Source: Terriglobus saanensis SP1PR4 | GTDB lineage: Bacteria > Acidobacteriota > Terriglobia > Terriglobales > Acidobacteriaceae | DNA length: 64,000 nt | Reading direction: 5' to 3' | NCBI RefSeq assembly: GCF_000179915.2 | Contig: NC_014963.1 | Span: 930,001 to 994,000, forward strand | Shown: piece after piece, positions 7,841 to 15,944 of the stretch | Numbering within the stretch: the stretch's first letter is position 1 | Layout: each line of letters opens with the position of its first letter | The notes under the pieces: generated by a model | The model's database searches: none | What the model was told of the DNA's origin: nothing | Seen by the model: the letters and a program-made list of their open reading frames with translations, nothing else | Made by a program: the position numbers and the translations under genes

Positions 7841-9361
7841 CTAGTTGAAGCCGCGTTTGTTGCGGTTCTTGGACTGCCACTCCTGCTTCTCCCGCTCACG
7901 CTCGCGGATCTCTTCCTGAAAACCCTGCGAGCGGTCCCTGTTCCTCTTCTCGATGGCGGTGAAGCTGCGCTCTTCCGTGCGGGAGATGCGCTTATGCGCC
8001 GTCATGCCTTCCAGAAGGAACTCGGCTGCGGAGACGAACTGCTCGGCAGCGATGTGCGCGGGCAGCTTCAGGGGCTTCAACTTTTCTGCGAGCCCCTGGA
8101 TGGTGCGAAGCTCCTTCATCGAATCCTCCGAGGAGGTTGCGTCGGAGAGCTGCACGGTACCGCCGAGGTTGAACCACTCCTCGATCTGCTGCGTGTTCAC
8201 GTCGGCGAAGTAGCCGTCGAAGGTGTGGGCGACGGCGGTGTTGATGATCTCGTGGACGACCTTATCCGCGCCGCGCATCTCGCCTTCGTACTCAAGCTCG
8301 ATCTTGCCTGTGATGCCGGGGAGAGCGGTGTAGATATCGCCGATGCGGGGAACCGCGGTGCTTTCTCCATGAAGGAGCGCGCGGCGTTCGGCGTTCGAGA
8401 TCACGAGTTCCAGTGTGGAGATAGGAAGGCGCTGTGATACGCCGCTACGCTTGTCGACGCGCTTTTCTTCGCGCGCGGTGAAGGCGATCTGCTCCACGAC
8501 TTCGCGGATGTAGCGTGGGATGTGCAGATCGAGACCTCCGCGCTTAGACCAGGCTTCCTGCTCCGTGACGGAGATGGCTTGATCGAGCGAGTCGAGATAG
8601 TGTGTGCGAATCTCCGAACCGATGCGATCTTTCAGAGGGGTCACAATCTTGCCGCGCGCCGTGTAGTCTTCCGGGTTCGCGGAAAAGACGATGGCGACGT
8701 CGAGTTCGAGGCGGACGGGGTAGCCCTTAATCTGGACGTCGCCCTCCTGCATGATGTTGAAGAGCGCGACCTGGATCTTGCCTGCGAGGTCGGGGATTTC
8801 GTTGATGGCGAAGATGCCGCGATTGGCGCGGGGCAGCAGGCCGTAGTGCATGGTGAGTTCGCTGGAGAGGATTTCGCCGGAGCGCGCCGCCTTGATGGGA
8901 TCCACATCGCCGATGAGATCGGCCACGGTGACGTCCGGGGTCGCGAGCTTTTCGACATAGCGCTCTTCGCGTCCCATCCATGCGATGGGGGTGTCATCGC
9001 CCATGGTGGCTATCAGGTCTCGGGAGTACTTGCTCAGCGGAGCGTAGGGATTGTCCCGCAACTCGGAGCCGGCGACGTAGGGGGCCTTTTCGTCCAGCAG
9101 CGTGGTGAGCGCGCGGAGGATGCGGCTTTTTGCCTGGCCGCGCAGGCCGAGCAAAATGAAGTTGTGTTTGGAGAGGACCGCGTTCACGATCTGGGGTGTG
9201 ACGGTGTCTTCGTACCCTACGATGCCGGGGAAGATGGCTTCTTTGGCGCGCAGTTTTACGATCAGGTTGTCGCGCAGTTCGTCTTTAACCGAACGAGCGA
9301 CGTATTCAGGCGTCCATTCGCTTTTGCGTAGTTCGCCAAGTGTTACGGGGAGTGATTTCAT
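7841..9361 (-). CDS. MoxR/ChlI-type AAA+ ATPase
   Basis: A 506-aa protein. Walker A is GLRGQAKSR (~residue 94), Walker B is unusual with GIFAINEIPDL, that is Asn-Glu in place of Asp-Glu, sensor 1 is VFSANPEDYT, and LKDRIGSEIRTHY carries the expected arginine finger. The layout matches the magnesium-chelatase subunit I and MoxR group, hexameric ATPases that remodel partner proteins through VWA co-factors. The C-terminal ~60 residues are charged coiled-coil (EEIREREREKQEWQ). The likely partner is the VWA protein at 5462-6712. The client is unknown. The Asn could lower hydrolysis, but Glu, the catalytic base, is kept. Confidence 0.85.
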   Translation of the reverse strand: MKSLPVTLGELRKSEWTPEYVARSVKDELRDNLIVKLRAKEAIFPGIVGYEDTVTPQIVNAVLSKHNFILLGLRGQAKSRILRALTTLLDEKAPYVAGSELRDNPYAPLSKYSRDLIATMGDDTPIAWMGREERYVEKLATPDVTVADLIGDVDPIKAARSGEILSSELTMHYGLLPRANRGIFAINEIPDLAGKIQVALFNIMQEGDVQIKGYPVRLELDVAIVFSANPEDYTARGKIVTPLKDRIGSEIRTHYLDSLDQAISVTEQEAWSKRGGLDLHIPRYIREVVEQIAFTAREEKRVDKRSGVSQRLPISTLELVISNAERRALLHGESTAVPRIGDIYTALPGITGKIELEYEGEMRGADKVVHEIINTAVAHTFDGYFADVNTQQIEEWFNLGGTVQLSDATSSEDSMKELRTIQGLAEKLKPLKLPAHIAAEQFVSAAEFLLEGMTAHKRISRTEERSFTAIEKRNRDRSQGFQEEIREREREKQEWQSKNRNKRGFN

Positions 9362-9406
9362 TAATCTCGGAATCTCCTGATTTGGTGCTTCTGGAAATTA
9401 GATGTT

Positions 9407-10105
9407 CTATTCATCCCATCGGAACCCAGCAATCCCCGGAAGAGAGCGCAGCTCATCCAGGCGGCGGGGAGTATTGGGTGCCTGGGCAAAGTTTGCCCGC
9501 CACTGGAGTTCACAGCGAAGCGTGACCAGCTGGTTGGCGGGGGCGTACTGGACGGACCAGGTCTGGACCTTAAAGGTGTAACCGCGAATGAGTTCACGCA
9601 GGGTCTGTTCGTCGGGAGCGCCCTCTTTCAGATTCAGGGTGAGCGCTCCGCGGCGCGCTCTGGGGACATACTGCTCCACCTTCTTAAGCACTTTCAGGAT
9701 GAAAAGGGCTAACACTGTGGCGGTAATGCCAAGCCAGATTTGTCCTCCACCATAAAGGAGGCCGAGCATGGTGGTGAACCAGAGCGTGGCGGCGGTGGTC
9801 ACGCCGGTGGCTCCATTCTCCTTTTTAATGATGGCGCCTGCGCCGATGAAGCCAATGCCGCTGAGGACGCCGAGGGGAAGACGCATCAGATCGAGCGTGT
9901 TGAAGCTGGTAGGGCCCTTTCCGCTGAGCGAAAGCAGAAGATTGACCTGCAGCATGGAGAGTGTCGCCGTCAGGGTAACCAGCATGATGGTGCGCATGCC
10001 AGCGGGTCGGCCGTGTTCGTCGCGGTTGTAGCCGATGGCCAGACTGGCGACGCAGGCCAGCGCTAACCTCAGCGCGATCTGCTGCCAGTGGAGGTCCAGG
10101 GGCAT
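9407..10105 (-). CDS. MgtC/SapB family membrane protein
   Basis: A 232-aa protein with four to five N-terminal membrane segments and a soluble C-terminal domain from ~residue 150. The family signature is clear: YNRDEHGRPAGMRTIMLV and LSGIGFIGAGAIIKKENGATGVTTAATLW. MgtC proteins help survival in low Mg2+ and, in pathogens, modulate the F-type ATPase; most environmental members have no defined role. The C-terminal domain fits the ACT-like tail of the longer MgtC forms. It is followed 5 nt upstream on the strand by a TPR gene (10111-10422), suggesting co-transcription. Confidence 0.88.
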   Translation of the reverse strand: MPLDLHWQQIALRLALACVASLAIGYNRDEHGRPAGMRTIMLVTLTATLSMLQVNLLLSLSGKGPTSFNTLDLMRLPLGVLSGIGFIGAGAIIKKENGATGVTTAATLWFTTMLGLLYGGGQIWLGITATVLALFILKVLKKVEQYVPRARRGALTLNLKEGAPDEQTLRELIRGYTFKVQTWSVQYAPANQLVTLRCELQWRANFAQAPNTPRRLDELRSLPGIAGFRWDE

Positions 10106-10110
10106 GGGCG

Positions 10111-10422
10111 TCAGCCCTCCAGCTCGTCGAGGAGCGCCTGCATCTCGCTGGCAGCATGTGTGTTGTGGGTGCGGCTGGCTGCAGAGAGGCCTTCCTGCAG
10201 GCGAACGACGGCTTCGTCGTTCCGATGCAGCTTAGCCAGTGTCTGGGCGCTCATCTGGTAGGCCGGGACGTAGTCGGGGTTGTGCTGGGTTGTGGCGGCA
10301 AACTCAGTCAGCGCGGCGTCGGAGTCTCCGGCGCTGAGGTGTTCCATAGCGAGGCCGTACCGGGCGAAGGAGTCGCCGGGGTTCTCGGAGAGAATCTGGG
10401 AGAGCATCGCGATCTTATCCAT
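10111..10422 (-). CDS. Small tetratricopeptide-repeat protein
   Basis: A 103-residue protein made of about two and a half TPR units: SFARYGLAMEHLSAGDSDAA, then YVPAYQMSAQTLAKLHRNDE, and a C-terminal helix. No signal peptide or membrane segment. TPR proteins of this size are scaffolds; the partner is unknown. Its stop is 5 nt from the start of the MgtC gene on the same strand. Confidence 0.8.
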   Translation of the reverse strand: MDKIAMLSQILSENPGDSFARYGLAMEHLSAGDSDAALTEFAATTQHNPDYVPAYQMSAQTLAKLHRNDEAVVRLQEGLSAASRTHNTHAASEMQALLDELEG

Positions 10423-10530
10423 CGGTCTATTCTTCTCTCGTCCGGAGATGATGGCAAATCAGGGAGTAAAAATGCGCCGTGGAAGGTCGGGCATTGCAGG
10501 AAATCCCGCAAAACGCGACACTAGAAGGTG

Positions 10531-11049
10531 ATGACAGAAACGGCACGCACGGTCAGGGAGTCGCAGGCGGAACGGAGCGAGATCATCTTTCCGGGCGACT
10601 CGAACGCGTTGGGGAACCTCTTTGGAGGACGCCTGATGCAGTTCATCGATCTGGTGGGCGCTGTGGCGGCATATCGGCACGCCCACGCGACCACGGTGGT
10701 GACGGCTTCGATGGACCATCTGGACTTCGTGGCTCCGGTGCATATCGGCGATCTCTTGATTCTGAAGGCGAGTGTGAACCGGGCCTTCCGCACCTCGATG
10801 GAGGTCGGCGTGAAAGCGATGGTGGAGGATCCGAAGTCGCGGACCTTGCGGCATGTCTCCACGGCGTACATCACGTATGTCGCTGTGGACCAGAACGGAA
10901 CGCCCGTGCCGGTTTCGCCTATCGTTCCGGAGACGGAGCATGAGCGGCGGCGCTACGACGATGCGGAGCGGCGGCGGCAGATGCGGTCCAGCGAAGTGAC
11001 ACGAAAGCGCGAGATGCGCAGTACTCTGACGATAGGCTGGCACGTGTAG
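10531..11049 (+). CDS. Acyl-CoA thioesterase, hotdog fold (YciA/BFIT type)
   Basis: ATG 10531 is preferred to the GTG directly before it. The 172-aa protein has the thioesterase signature GNLFGGRLMQFIDLVGAVAA and ASMDHLDFVAPVHIGDLLIL, typical of hexameric hotdog acyl-CoA hydrolases of the YciA group, where an Asp near the GG motif activates water. It would release CoA from medium- to long-chain acyl-CoA in the cytoplasm. The C-terminal ~35 residues are highly charged (ERRRYDDAERRRQMR), probably a surface tail. It points away from the minus-strand TPR gene. Confidence 0.88.
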   Translation: MTETARTVRESQAERSEIIFPGDSNALGNLFGGRLMQFIDLVGAVAAYRHAHATTVVTASMDHLDFVAPVHIGDLLILKASVNRAFRTSMEVGVKAMVEDPKSRTLRHVSTAYITYVAVDQNGTPVPVSPIVPETEHERRRYDDAERRRQMRSSEVTRKREMRSTLTIGWHV

Positions 11050-11115
11050 GGGCAGTGAATCGACCGGCTTTACCGCATCATCTAAGAAGTTTCAGAAGGC
11101 TGGAATAGGGAAACG

Positions 11116-11967
11116 ATGGCACACAGTGGACACACGCATGGCGGCGCACCGCAACAGGGACCTCAACCGCAGCCGATCAAGGGCGTAGCGAACGTAATCG
11201 CCATTGGCAGCGGAAAAGGCGGCGTGGGCAAAACGACGCTCAGTGTGAATCTGGCAATCGCCTTGGCGCAGCTTGGACATCGGGTCGGCCTGATCGACGC
11301 GGACATCTATGGGCCGAACGTGCCCATGATGATGGGACAGACGCGGCAGCCCAATGTGGCTCCGGATAACCGCATCCAGCCGCTGGAAAGTTTTGGCGTG
11401 AAGTTCATCTCGGTGGGTCTGATCTCTCCCGGCGACAAGCCGCTGATGATGCGCGGACCGATGCTGCACCAGATCATCCGGCAGTTTCTCCAGCAGGTGG
11501 AGTGGGGCGAGCTGGATTTTCTCGTGATCGATCTTCCTCCGGGAACGGGCGATGTGGTGATCTCGCTGGTGCAGACGGTTCCGCTGACGGGCGCGGTTGT
11601 GGTGTCGACGGGAAGCGGCGTGGCTTTGCAGGACGCGCGCAAGGCCCTGGAGATGTTCCACCAGGTTCATGTGGATGTTCTTGGTCTGGTAGAGAATATG
11701 TCCCAGATGACGCTGCCGACGGGCGAAGTGATTGACGTCTTCGGCGCTGGCGGAACGGAGCGCACGGCGCGTGAGTATGGCCTGCCCTTCCTTGGTGGGA
11801 TTGACCTCGACCCGCAGATCCGTGAGGGTGGAGATACCGGTAAGCCGGTCACGCTCGCAGGGCCAAATTCGCAGAGGGCCAAGGCTTACTTCGCCATCGC
11901 GCAGAAGGTCGCGGACGCCTCCAAGGCCATCGCTGCAAAGCAGGAAGACGTCTTCGAAATTACGTAA
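11116..11967 (+). CDS. apbC: Mrp/NBP35-type P-loop ATPase, iron-sulfur cluster carrier
   Basis: A 283-aa protein with the deviant Walker A GSGKGGVGKTTLSVN near residue 33, LIDADIYGPNVP (switch I), DFLVIDLPPGTGD (Walker B region) and VENMS, all diagnostic of the Mrp/ApbC group. These cytoplasmic dimers carry [4Fe-4S] clusters to apo-enzymes. The family's usual C-terminal CxxC cluster-binding pair is not evident in this sequence (only a few Cys in the whole protein), which is a point to check. The N-terminus is short and His-rich (HSGHTHGG) without the DUF59 domain of longer forms. The hrcA start is 9 nt downstream, so the genes are probably co-transcribed. Confidence 0.87.
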   Translation: MAHSGHTHGGAPQQGPQPQPIKGVANVIAIGSGKGGVGKTTLSVNLAIALAQLGHRVGLIDADIYGPNVPMMMGQTRQPNVAPDNRIQPLESFGVKFISVGLISPGDKPLMMRGPMLHQIIRQFLQQVEWGELDFLVIDLPPGTGDVVISLVQTVPLTGAVVVSTGSGVALQDARKALEMFHQVHVDVLGLVENMSQMTLPTGEVIDVFGAGGTERTAREYGLPFLGGIDLDPQIREGGDTGKPVTLAGPNSQRAKAYFAIAQKVADASKAIAAKQEDVFEIT

Positions 11968-11975
11968 ACCAAACG

Positions 11976-13052
11976 ATGCAGAATGAGATCAACATCACGG
12001 CGCGGCAACGGGCGATCCTCACGGAGGTCGTGGAGAGCTACATCTCTACGGGCGAACCTGTGGCTTCGCAGAACGTCGCCCAGGCGCTGGCGAATCTCAG
12101 TTCTGCGACGGTGCGCAACACGATGGCCGAACTCGCCGATGCGGGCTTATTGGAGCAGCCGCATACCTCCGCTGGTCGCATTCCAACGGCGCGGGCGTTT
12201 CGTATCTACGTTGAGCAGTTGAACGGAAACGACCGCATCCATCCGGCATTGCTGTCCAGCCGGTCGCGGTCGCAGATCGATTCCAGCTTTGAAGGGATCG
12301 CCGGGACACAGGCCTTCCTGGAGCGTACCTCGCACGTCCTCGCAACGCTTTCGAGTGGAGTCGGGGTGGCACTGGCTTCGGTGGATACCGCTGATCTCTT
12401 GGAGCACGTTCACTTTTCGCGCCTGGCGGTGAAGAAGGTTCTCGCTGTGGTGGTGTTGAAGTCGGGCCTTGTGAGAGATCGAGTTCTTGCTCTGGATCGG
12501 GATCTCGATCTGCGCGAGCTCGAGGCTGCCGCTCGCTTTCTCAACGAGAACTTCCGTGGATGGAGTGTAGAGCGCGTCCGGGTGGAGATTCAGCAGCGCA
12601 CGGAGCAGGAGCGCAACGAGTACCAGCGGCTGCTGGCGGCGGTGAAGGAATTATGGTCGGGTGCGGTGCCGGAGGGCGAGCAGCAGATTTATGTGGAGGG
12701 CGTCTCAAACCTGATGATGGCGCCGGCGCTGGGTCAGGAAGAGCGGGAGCATCTGCGCGAGATGCTGGTGGCGCTGGAGGCGAAGGAGCGGCTGGTTGCT
12801 CTGCTGAATGCGTACGTCGATGCACGGCAGGAGTCCGTGCGCGCCGTCTTTGATCTGGATGAGTATGCTCCTGCCATGCAGGGACTGGTACTGATTGCGG
12901 CCCCCGCCCGTCTTCACGGGGAGAACCGCGGCGCGGTGGGAGTGATTGGACCGAAGCGCATGCAGTACGAAAAGACGATGAACACCGTGGGCTATGTCGC
13001 ACAGCTCTTCGATCGGATGCGGCAGGCAAGTGACGAGAGTTCTACACAGTGA
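11976..13052 (+). CDS. hrcA: Heat-inducible transcription repressor HrcA
   Basis: A 358-aa protein of the usual HrcA length. The N-terminal winged helix shows ITARQRAILTEVVESYISTG and SSATVRNTMAELADAGLLEQ followed by HTSAGRIPT, the HrcA signature. A GAF-like domain follows. HrcA binds the CIRCE inverted repeat in front of chaperone genes and is kept active by GroEL. No CIRCE element (TTAGCACTC-N9-GAGTGCTAA) is visible upstream of this operon. The stop overlaps the grpE start (TGATG), so translation is coupled. Order here is hrcA-grpE-dnaJ with no dnaK. Confidence 0.95.
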   Translation: MQNEINITARQRAILTEVVESYISTGEPVASQNVAQALANLSSATVRNTMAELADAGLLEQPHTSAGRIPTARAFRIYVEQLNGNDRIHPALLSSRSRSQIDSSFEGIAGTQAFLERTSHVLATLSSGVGVALASVDTADLLEHVHFSRLAVKKVLAVVVLKSGLVRDRVLALDRDLDLRELEAAARFLNENFRGWSVERVRVEIQQRTEQERNEYQRLLAAVKELWSGAVPEGEQQIYVEGVSNLMMAPALGQEEREHLREMLVALEAKERLVALLNAYVDARQESVRAVFDLDEYAPAMQGLVLIAAPARLHGENRGAVGVIGPKRMQYEKTMNTVGYVAQLFDRMRQASDESSTQ

Positions 13053-13657
13053 TGGGAAATTTTCAAGACCGGTTCAAAAGGTGGAAACAGATGAGAGAGA
13101 TGGAGGGCGATCCAATGACAGAGGCGGAGATTTTGCAGGCAGCAGAGCAGGTAGAAGGCGTACCGGTTACAGAGGCAGAAGTAGGAACGGTTACGCTGGC
13201 AGAGTTTGAGCAGGTCAAGCAGGAGCGCGACCAGCTACTCGACCGCATGGCCCGGATGCAGGCAGAGTTCGATAACGCACGCAAGCGTGACGCGAAGGAG
13301 CGGACGGAGTTCCGTGAGTTTGCTGTAGGAAGTTCGGTAGAGCAGATCCTTCCCGTCTTGGATAATTTCCAGCTGGCGATGAAGGCGCAGGGAAGCCCGG
13401 AGCAGTTCCGGGAGGGCGTGGAGTTGATTCTTCGTCAAATGGAAGAGGCAATGAAGCAGCTCGGCGTTCAGAAAGTCGAGACAATAGGAACGCAGTTCGA
13501 CCCACGCTTCCATGAGGCGTTGGGGTCGATTGAGACGACGGAGCATCCCGATCATCAGGTGCTGGAAGAAGTACGCGCAGGATATCGCATTAAAGAACGG
13601 CTTCTGCGCCCGGCATTGGTTCGCATTGCGGTGAATCACGCGCAGACCGAAGCATAA
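13052..13657 (+). CDS. grpE: GrpE nucleotide exchange factor
   Basis: About 201 aa from the ATG overlapping the hrcA stop. An N-terminal acidic stretch leads into the long dimerising coiled coil (RDQLLDRMARMQAEFDNARK) and the C-terminal beta domain with VETIGTQFDPRFHEALGSIE, the GrpE signature. It releases ADP from DnaK. In-frame ATGs at 13091 and 13118 would shorten only the variable N-terminus; the overlap with hrcA favours 13052. dnaJ begins 18 nt downstream. The matching dnaK must be elsewhere in the genome. Confidence 0.95.
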   Translation: MGNFQDRFKRWKQMREMEGDPMTEAEILQAAEQVEGVPVTEAEVGTVTLAEFEQVKQERDQLLDRMARMQAEFDNARKRDAKERTEFREFAVGSSVEQILPVLDNFQLAMKAQGSPEQFREGVELILRQMEEAMKQLGVQKVETIGTQFDPRFHEALGSIETTEHPDHQVLEEVRAGYRIKERLLRPALVRIAVNHAQTEA

Positions 13658-13675
13658 GAAGGAATCCAGGAAGAG

Positions 13676-14812
13676 ATGAGTTCAACGGCAAATATGAAGC
13701 TTGACTACTACGAAGTGCTTTCGGTTTCGCGCGACGCCTCCGACCAGGAGCTGAAGTCGTCGTACCGCAAGCTCGCGATGCAGTTCCATCCGGACCGGAA
13801 TCCCGGCGACCATGCCGCGGAGGAGAAGTTCAGGCAGTGTAGCGAGGCTTACCAGGTGCTCAGCGACCCGGAAAAGCGCGCTGCCTACGATCGCTACGGC
13901 CATGCTGGACCGAGCAGCGGCTTCGGCGGCGGTGGAGGCTCGCCCTTTGGCGGACAGGATGTTGGCGACATCTTTGGGGACATCTTTGGCGAGATGTTCA
14001 ACATGGGTGGCAACAGCGGCCGGCGTGCCTCACGGGCGCAGCGTGGACGCGATCTTCGTTACGACATGAAGCTCGAGTTTGCCGATTCCGTCTTTGGAAA
14101 AGAAGAGACGATCAAGATCCGCCGGCTGGAAACCTGCGACGACTGCAATGGAACCGGCGCTGCCCATGGCAAACAGCCGCAGACCTGCGCACAGTGCAAA
14201 GGACATGGGCAGGTGCGCTTCCAGCAGGGCTTCTTCTCCGTTGCGCGGCCTTGCCCCAAGTGCGGCGGCACAGGCACAACAATCACCGATCCCTGCCTGA
14301 CCTGCAAAGGTGAGACACGGGTCATGCGTGAGCACGAGATCCTGGTGAAGGTTCCCGCAGGCGTCGAAGACGGTACACGCATCCGCTACGGTGGCGAAGG
14401 CGAAGCTGGAAAGTATGGCGGTCCTGCCGGCGATCTGTACGTCTCGCTGAGCGTGGAGGCGCATGCCTTCTTCGAGCGCGAGGGCGATGACTTGCACTGC
14501 GTGATCCCCATGTCATTCCCACAGGCGGCTCTCGGTCTGGAGATCGAAGTACCCACGATGGACGGTGTGACGTCGATCAACATTCCGGAAGGAACGCAGA
14601 GCGGCAAGCGGTTCAAGCTGCGTGGCCGTGGCGTGCCTCATCTGAATGAGCACGGCAAGGGCGACCTTGTTGTGGAGATTCGGGTGCAGACGCCGCAGAA
14701 ACTCAACAAGCAGCAACGGGATCTTCTTAAGCAGCTTGGAGAGACCATGGAAGTACAGAACACGCCGCATACGCGGACGTTCCTGGACAAGATGAAGGAC
14801 ATCTTCAGCTAG
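13676..14812 (+). CDS. dnaJ: Chaperone protein DnaJ
   Basis: A 378-aa type I DnaJ. The J domain (residues ~9-72) has MQFHPDRNPGD with the HPD tripeptide that stimulates DnaK. A Gly/Phe region (FGGGGGSPFGG) follows. The zinc-binding domain has CDDCNGTG, CAQCKGHG, CPKCGGTG and CLTCKGET; the fourth repeat has Thr where Gly is usual but keeps both Cys. The C-terminal substrate-binding domains complete the protein. It ends the Mrp-hrcA-grpE-dnaJ run and is followed by a terminator at 14829-14857. Confidence 0.96.
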   Translation: MSSTANMKLDYYEVLSVSRDASDQELKSSYRKLAMQFHPDRNPGDHAAEEKFRQCSEAYQVLSDPEKRAAYDRYGHAGPSSGFGGGGGSPFGGQDVGDIFGDIFGEMFNMGGNSGRRASRAQRGRDLRYDMKLEFADSVFGKEETIKIRRLETCDDCNGTGAAHGKQPQTCAQCKGHGQVRFQQGFFSVARPCPKCGGTGTTITDPCLTCKGETRVMREHEILVKVPAGVEDGTRIRYGGEGEAGKYGGPAGDLYVSLSVEAHAFFEREGDDLHCVIPMSFPQAALGLEIEVPTMDGVTSINIPEGTQSGKRFKLRGRGVPHLNEHGKGDLVVEIRVQTPQKLNKQQRDLLKQLGETMEVQNTPHTRTFLDKMKDIFS

Positions 14813-14828
14813 AGGTCTTCAGCACACC

Positions 14829-14857
14829 AGCGCGGCGCTTTGGCGTCGCGCTTTTTT
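14829..14857 (+). terminator. Rho-independent terminator after dnaJ
   Basis: Stem arms 14829-14838 and 14843-14852 (ten pairs with one G-U), loop tttg, followed by six T (14852-14857). It lies 17 nt after the dnaJ stop and just before the end of the convergent rsmE gene, whose stop is at 14860. Confidence 0.85.
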
Positions 14858-14859
14858 GT

Positions 14860-15573
14860 TTACAGGATCGAACTGGTGATTGCCAATGCAGCAATGCAGG
14901 CTGTCTCCGCACGCAGAATGCGCGGCCCGAGTGTAGCGTGTGTCCATTGCTGCGTTGAGAAGAGCGCCATTTCCTCCGGCGTCCATCCACCTTCAGGGCC
15001 GACGGCCAGTGCGATGTCGCCTGCATGACCTTTCAGCGCGGCGGCCAGTGTGTTCTCCTGCTCTGTCTCCGCAAGCAGGATGCGTGTGCCCGCTGTGCAG
15101 GTCTTGAGAGTAGAGGCGAGCGTAGCTGGATCGTCCACGACTGGGATCTCTGTGCGGCGTGACTGCTTCGAGGATTCAAGCACGATGCGTCTCCAGCGTT
15201 CGACACGCTTGGTAGATGCCTGTGCGAGATGCTTCTCGGTTCTCCGGGCGAGTACAGGTGTGATGCGTGCCACGCCCAGTTCGGTCGCCTTCTCGATCGC
15301 CCATTCCAGATGATCGAACTTGTAGACGGCGAGGTAGAGATGAACGGGAAGAGCGGCATCCGACTCCATCTCCTCATGCAGGGTGAAGATGACCGCGTCC
15401 TCGCCGACGTTAACGACTTCGGCGCGATGAAGAAATCCTCCTGCGACGACGTCAAAAATCTGTCCCGGCTCTGCTCGGAGGACACGTGCAAGGTGTGATG
15501 CCTGATCGCCGGTGAGCGAAGCGGAGGTCCGTTCTTCGTTCCATGTGTCTGCGATCCATCGTCGGCGTGTCAT
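14860..15573 (-). CDS. rsmE: 16S rRNA (uracil(1498)-N(3))-methyltransferase RsmE
   Basis: A 237-aa SPOUT methyltransferase. The N-terminal PUA-like domain contains LTGDQASHLARVLRAEPGQI, and the C-terminal knotted domain has ALAVGPEGGWTPEEMALF and LGPRILRAETA, the S-adenosylmethionine-binding signature of RsmE. It methylates U1498 of 16S rRNA late in 30S assembly. It is convergent with dnaJ, with the dnaJ terminator falling immediately after its stop. Confidence 0.93.
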   Translation of the reverse strand: MTRRRWIADTWNEERTSASLTGDQASHLARVLRAEPGQIFDVVAGGFLHRAEVVNVGEDAVIFTLHEEMESDAALPVHLYLAVYKFDHLEWAIEKATELGVARITPVLARRTEKHLAQASTKRVERWRRIVLESSKQSRRTEIPVVDDPATLASTLKTCTAGTRILLAETEQENTLAAALKGHAGDIALAVGPEGGWTPEEMALFSTQQWTHATLGPRILRAETACIAALAITSSIL

Positions 15574-15671
15574 CGTTTTGCGTCCTCGTTATGGTGGTCT
15601 TGCTTCGGTGTTGCCCGTGGACGAGTGTATCGCGTCTCATGTGCCGAGAGAGAAATCGCCTGTGTTCATGC

Positions 15672-15695
15672 ACCTTTGCGGTGCTGCGCAAAGGT
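15672..15695. repeat. 9-bp hairpin upstream of rsmE
   Basis: Arms acctttgcg (15672-15680) and cgcaaaggt (15687-15695) are exact inverse complements with a 6-nt loop. It is adjacent to the larger hairpin at 15701-15745. The gap 15574-15944 contains no convincing gene; its right half (15800-15944) is strongly AT-rich. Confidence 0.6.
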
Positions 15696-15700
15696 CGGCA

Positions 15701-15745
15701 CAAAACACTGCGGGGAGCGCATGACGCGCTCCCCGCAGTGTTTTG
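15701..15745. terminator. Perfect 20-bp hairpin with flanking A/T runs, probable bidirectional terminator
   Basis: Arms 15701-15720 and 15726-15745 are exact inverse complements over 20 bp with a 5-nt loop. The base ends caaaac / gttttg give short T runs on both strands, the form of a bidirectional intrinsic terminator. It separates sdaA (reading leftward, stop at 15945) from rsmE, so it probably ends the sdaA transcript. Its position more than 200 nt from the sdaA stop is unusual. Confidence 0.7.
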
Positions 15746-15944
15746 CTATTGTTGCTTTGCCTTTTGCATCCGCGGTCTTTGCCACCGGGTTGCGTCTTAC
15801 CGCTGTCTATTCTCCCTGAATGAGAAGACATCGCGCCGCATCTCGTTCATAGCGACTATCGAATGTATAGAAGTCTGAAAAATCAGTGTCAAGTAAAAAA
15901 TGTCATAGATGAAAATTCTGCTGAGAAAAATTTAAGCAGATCGA

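Noticed and set aside
15543-15878. Several short frames in the sdaA-rsmE gap
   Set aside because: They run through perfect hairpins and lack ribosome sites or family resemblance.
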